A stretch of 64,000 nt of DNA, taken from contig DATKMQ010000167.1 of assembly GCA_035541755.1 (NCBI GenBank), positions 1 through 64,000 of the forward strand. The letters run 5' to 3'. The stretch's first letter is position 1. Every line of letters starts with the position of its first letter. The notes beneath the pieces were generated by a model. The model was not told where the DNA came from. It did no database searches and saw only the letters and a program-made list of their open reading frames with translations. The DNA comes from Syntrophorhabdaceae bacterium (GTDB lineage Bacteria; Desulfobacterota; Syntrophorhabdia; Syntrophorhabdales; Syntrophorhabdaceae). Shown piece after piece: positions 60,806 to 64,000 of the stretch. Position numbers and translations under genes: made by a program.

Positions 60806-61753
60806 CTATTCTTCCTGACGTATTCTGGGGTCGAGCCATCCATAGGAGAGATCGACCAAAAGGTTGGCGAGGGCAACCACGAAGGCAATCATGAGGACAC
60901 AACCCTGCACAACGAGAAAATCTTTGTCAAAGACGGACTTAACCATGAGTCGCCCGATGCCTGATATGTTAAAAACCGTCTCTACCAGCACAGACCCACC
61001 CACGAGATTTCGGACCTGAATGCCGAGCAGGGTGACCACAGGGATCACGGCGTTTCTCAAGGCGTGCTTGAAAATGATCACCCGCTCCTTAAGGCCCTTG
61101 GAGCGGGCCGTGCGAATATAGTCCTGTCGGATTACTTCCAGCATGGAAGAACGCGTCTGCCGAGTGAGCGACGCCAGGGGAACCACAGCGAGGCATATAA
61201 CCGGCATGATGATCTGTTTCAAATTCAAAGAGAAGTTGTCAAAAGGAGAGGTATAACCCTGAACAGGAAGCCAGCCGAGTTTCAGAGAAAATAGATAGAT
61301 CCCGAGGATGCCGAGCCAGAAGAGGGGAATGGCCATGCCGAGATTGGCTGAGACCGTGATGAGCTGATCGAGGACGCCCCCTCTGCGAACCGCGGCGATG
61401 ATTCCTGCGGGCACACTGATCAGTGTGCCTAGTATGAGTGCGATAATGCCGAGGTGAAACGTGACGGGCAGGCGGCTTGCCACAAGGCTTGTCACACTCT
61501 CCCCGTACATGAGCGATTTGCCCAGGTTGCCATGGAGCACGTTGATCAGCCATCGCAAATATTGGACCACCACCGGTTGGTCGAGCCCCAGTTGAGTCCG
61601 TAGTGCGTTGATCTGCTCCTGGGTGGCGTTCTCTCCAAGCATGGTCAGGGCAGGGTCGCCGGGGATCAAGTGGATGATCAGAAAGCCGATGATGCTGACG
61701 ATGAGAAGTACTACAATCGTCTGAATCAACCTGCGGAGGATAAAAGCCGCCAC
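60806..61753 (-). CDS. oligopeptide/dipeptide ABC transporter permease (DppB/OppB type)
   Basis: 315 residues and six membrane helices. It starts FILRRLIQTIVVLLIVSIIGF with the family N-terminal helix, then LRTQLGLDQPVVVQYLRWL, the EAA loop MLEVIRQDYIRTARSKGLKERVI and the final GWLDPRIRQEE. The start is 16 bases after the binding-protein stop. Together with DppC it makes the membrane pore of the transporter. Confidence 0.93.
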   Translation of the reverse strand: MAAFILRRLIQTIVVLLIVSIIGFLIIHLIPGDPALTMLGENATQEQINALRTQLGLDQPVVVQYLRWLINVLHGNLGKSLMYGESVTSLVASRLPVTFHLGIIALILGTLISVPAGIIAAVRRGGVLDQLITVSANLGMAIPLFWLGILGIYLFSLKLGWLPVQGYTSPFDNFSLNLKQIIMPVICLAVVPLASLTRQTRSSMLEVIRQDYIRTARSKGLKERVIIFKHALRNAVIPVVTLLGIQVRNLVGGSVLVETVFNISGIGRLMVKSVFDKDFLVVQGCVLMIAFVVALANLLVDLSYGWLDPRIRQEE

Positions 61754-61769
61754 CGAAACCTACCTCCGA

Positions 61770-63383
61770 CTATTTATCAATCCACGCATCCTCTGGCGTC
61801 CACTGCGTGTCAATGGTGATACCGATCCCTGTGTCGTGCACATTCTTGTAAAAGGCATTCATGCGTGGCTGCGTGTAGAAGAATTGAAAGAGCGCGTACT
61901 TGTCGATGAAAAGCTTCTGAGCCTCCCACGTGAGCTTCTTCTTGGTCTCGAAATTCGGGGCACTGACCGCCTTGGCCAGGGTCGCCTCATAATCGTCTGC
62001 ACACATGATCGAATCTTTGAGATAGGACTTGCAGGACGCGTTCACAGCAAGGTTGTTCGTAGCGTCGGGGAGGATCATGGGTGACTGCTGGATCATGAGT
62101 CCCTTCCAACCTCCCCTCAAGAGTTGCTGGTGTCTCCCCTGGTTCACGGGCTCTATCTCGACCGTGATGCCCACCTTGGCCAGGTATTGCTGGATAGCCG
62201 GTGGTGGATACACGTAATTTCCCCAGGTAGGGGCGTAAAGCGTCGTCTTGAATCCGTTCGGGTATCCCGCCTCCGCGAGGAGTTTCTTTGCTTTGGCCGG
62301 GTCATAGGGGTAGCCTTTCACTGCCGGGTTGACGCCCCATGTACCCGGGTAGGCATACTGGTTACAAACTTTGCCGTATCCAAGAATCAATGAATCCACA
62401 AGGGCCTTCTTGTCGATCGCGTACTCAATCGCCCGTCTCACCCTGATATCGGCATAGGGCGAATCCGCATGGCCGCTGTCGCCCGCCACGCATATATTGA
62501 GGCCGGAGAGACCCCCTGTACTAAAGTAATACTTGCCCTCTTTCTCCAGATCTTTCACGTCAGGGGGCTCAACAATCAACAGAACATTCATCTCTCCTTT
62601 TCTAAAGGCCATGGTACGTGACACCATGTCTGTGATGAACGTCCACTCCACGCCATCGAGGTACGGCTTGCCTTTCTGCCAATAACCGGCAAACTTTTCA
62701 AACTTGACGTTCGTATCACGCTGCCAGCTCACAAACTTGAAGGGACCGGTCCCAACGGGGTGCGTCTTGGCCCAGTCAGCCCCGTTCTTCTGGAATGCGG
62801 TTGGAGAGATCATCATGCCGGCGTGCATGGTAAAGTTGTCGAGCAGGGTACTCGTCCATTTGGAGAGATTCAGTTTAACCGTGGAGCTGTCGATTACCTC
62901 GACCGATTCTACTGACTTCAGTTCTGGATTGTTCGATGTCCGATACCGATCGAGGTTCCATTTTACGGCCTCTGCATTGAAATCCGTCCCGTCATGAAAC
63001 TTGATCCCTTTCCTCAAGGTAAGGGTGATGGAACTCAAGTCCTTCGCTACCTTCACTCCAGAGGCGAGCCACGGAACCGGCATGCCTTTCTGGTCGTAGC
63101 GGAATAAGGTCTCCACCGCTGTGTAAGCTACCCGTACGCCCGTGGAACTCATAGGACGAGCAACAGGGTCTCCAAGGTCATCCGCGTCCAAGGCATGGGT
63201 AATCCTTAAAACACCGCCGTAATGCGGCGTGACTTTGGGCTGGGGTGCAGAGACAGCCTTATTTTGGGGGGCTGTCGCCTTGGGCTGTGCACTCCAGGCA
63301 GGTACAGCAAGCATCACAAGTACCGCACAACAGACCAACACTTCCAGGAAACGGATTATCCCAAGTAAACCTCTCTTTTTCAC
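61770..63383 (-). CDS. oligopeptide/dipeptide-type ABC transporter substrate-binding protein (SBP family 5)
   Basis: 537 residues from a GTG at 63383, placed seven bases after AGGAGG; the frame is open to 63482 but no other start has a ribosome site. A signal peptide (about 1-35) ends near AWSAQ. The mature protein has the SBP-5 pattern: an early LRITHALDADDLGDP, GIKFHDGTDFNAEAVKWNLDR, HPVGTGPFKFVSW and the late AKKLLAEAGYPNGF. Such proteins bind peptides, nickel or plant-derived compounds. Because the reductase genes lie downstream in the same direction, the ligand may be an aromatic or unsaturated acid derivative rather than a peptide. Confidence 0.9.
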   Translation of the reverse strand: MKKRGLLGIIRFLEVLVCCAVLVMLAVPAWSAQPKATAPQNKAVSAPQPKVTPHYGGVLRITHALDADDLGDPVARPMSSTGVRVAYTAVETLFRYDQKGMPVPWLASGVKVAKDLSSITLTLRKGIKFHDGTDFNAEAVKWNLDRYRTSNNPELKSVESVEVIDSSTVKLNLSKWTSTLLDNFTMHAGMMISPTAFQKNGADWAKTHPVGTGPFKFVSWQRDTNVKFEKFAGYWQKGKPYLDGVEWTFITDMVSRTMAFRKGEMNVLLIVEPPDVKDLEKEGKYYFSTGGLSGLNICVAGDSGHADSPYADIRVRRAIEYAIDKKALVDSLILGYGKVCNQYAYPGTWGVNPAVKGYPYDPAKAKKLLAEAGYPNGFKTTLYAPTWGNYVYPPPAIQQYLAKVGITVEIEPVNQGRHQQLLRGGWKGLMIQQSPMILPDATNNLAVNASCKSYLKDSIMCADDYEATLAKAVSAPNFETKKKLTWEAQKLFIDKYALFQFFYTQPRMNAFYKNVHDTGIGITIDTQWTPEDAWIDK

Positions 63384-63520
63384 GACCATACCTCCTTGAT
63401 AGAACATTATCTCGTCGGTTACCCCAAAGTCCAAATCCACGGGTTGTACCTTGCCACTCACGAAAAATGAGCCCTCAGCCAATCATATTCTCATCGGGAA
63501 CGATTACTACGTTTTTTTAT

Positions 63521-63546
63521 ATCATGTAAATATATTGTTACATGAT
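63521..63546. promoter_or_regulatory. 26-base dyad between divergent genes, operator candidate
   Basis: Arms ATCATGTAA (63521-63529) and TTACATGAT (63538-63546) are perfect inverse copies around an AT-only-but-one loop. It lies 138 bases before the binding-protein GTG and 99 bases before the rightward gene, where a regulator could control both. Confidence 0.5.
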
Positions 63547-63644
63547 TTAGATCATATAACAATCAATAAAATGGTGCTTTACAGATATACATATGGGCCG
63601 CGCTAACAAGGGCTCACGAACAACATGATTCCCCTGGAGGGTAT

Positions 63645-64000
63645 ATGATCGATCTTGCAGTAGACTTTATGGGCATACGACTCAAAAACCCGCTCGTAGT
63701 GGCCTCAGCCGATATCGGACGAAGCGTCGGGCAGATCAGGAAAGCGGAGCAATGCGGGGCTGCTGCTGTTATCGTGAAAGGCATGCTCCCGGACGACTCG
63801 AGCGAACTCAAGTCCGTCATGCGAGTGCTCGTGGATGAAAAAGCGCAGACCGTGTATGGAGCAGCCGGGGCGAGCAGATTGAGCTACACGGGGGGCATTG
63901 AGGTTATAAAAGCTGCCAAGAAAGAAACGAGTATGAAGATCGGGGCCTGCATGCCCTATCTTCCCGTATACGATCCGGCCGTCATTGCTGAAGGGGCAAA
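63645..64000 (+). CDS. dihydroorotate dehydrogenase-like flavoprotein, N-terminal part (runs off window)
   Basis: The first 118 codons are visible and the gene continues to the right. The ATG at 63645 follows CCTGGAGGGTAT with GGAGG four bases away. The protein starts MIDLAVDFMGIRLKNPLVVAS, a segment shared by PyrD, dihydropyrimidine dehydrogenase and related TIM-barrel enzymes that bind FMN and pyrimidine-like substrates; GCSAVIVKG-like CGAAAVIVKGMLP and KIGACMPYLP are also present. The pyrimidine operon is elsewhere (pyrF at 9818), so this copy, divergent from a transporter and reductases, is probably a catabolic relative. The fold is sure; the reaction is not. Confidence 0.75.
   Translation, partial: MIDLAVDFMGIRLKNPLVVASADIGRSVGQIRKAEQCGAAAVIVKGMLPDDSSELKSVMRVLVDEKAQTVYGAAGASRLSYTGGIEVIKAAKKETSMKIGACMPYLPVYDPAVIAEGA

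Overview
The window looks like the chromosome of an anaerobic deltaproteobacterium-like organism (Desulfobacterota), possibly a syntroph related to Syntrophorhabdus. That placement is an inference. It rests on the mid-GC composition, a membrane FeS/cytochrome b oxidoreductase of the kind syntrophs use to link ETF to menaquinone, a 2[4Fe-4S] ferredoxin, an old-yellow-enzyme type enoate reductase, a TRAP binding protein, sigma-54 signals and an MSHA-like type IV pilus system. No rRNA, tRNA, CRISPR array, phage or replication origin was seen.

Layout. 1-3500 (minus): 5' end of dnaK behind a good sigma-70 promoter, and a fur/zur-znuACB metal uptake operon whose promoter carries a 23-bp perfect palindrome. 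3638-5487 (minus): threonine synthase translationally coupled to an exported rhodanese whose reading frame contains one in-frame TGA. The TGA sits where relatives have cysteine and is followed by a bacterial SECIS-like hairpin, so this is probably a selenoprotein and is the main discovery here. 5551-12852: a secreted protein of unknown function, MATE exporter, TRAP binding protein, rlmB-like methyltransferase, pyrF, a CoA-disulfide-reductase-like flavoprotein and a cyclic-nucleotide-binding protein without a DNA-binding domain.

12943-32955: a type IV pilus/MSHA-like block. It holds a YfhO-like membrane protein, a major pilin (probable TTG start and sigma-54 promoter), PilR/PilS-like regulators, PilC, PilB, a TPR protein, secretin, PilP/PilO-like proteins and a PilM-PilN fusion. 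Then come a PEP-CTERM-type surface protein, a coupled set of four minor-pilin genes, a family 2 glycosyltransferase and an ExeA/MshM-like ATPase fused to an SH3 domain. 33049-42588: GH57 glycosidase, YfcE phosphoesterase, LptF-LptG, an exonuclease-fold protein with a coupled hydrolase, a small MscS-like membrane protein, ferredoxin and the FeS oxidoreductase.

42757-45442: a decayed IS1595-type element with 27-bp inverted ends, flanking 8-bp repeats, a transposase broken by deletion and three passenger genes, one of them (DUF3800) carrying two nonsense codons. 45508-54175: LysM-NlpC/P60 hydrolase, two unknown or scaffold membrane proteins, a tolC-macA-macB tripartite efflux operon behind a consensus sigma-54 promoter, a Crp/Fnr regulator and a cupin. 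54241-64000: an old-yellow-enzyme reductase and an FAD reductase next to a complete Dpp/Opp ABC transporter, divergent from a dihydroorotate-dehydrogenase-like gene cut by the window end. This last block looks like a uptake-and-reduction module for an unidentified organic substrate.
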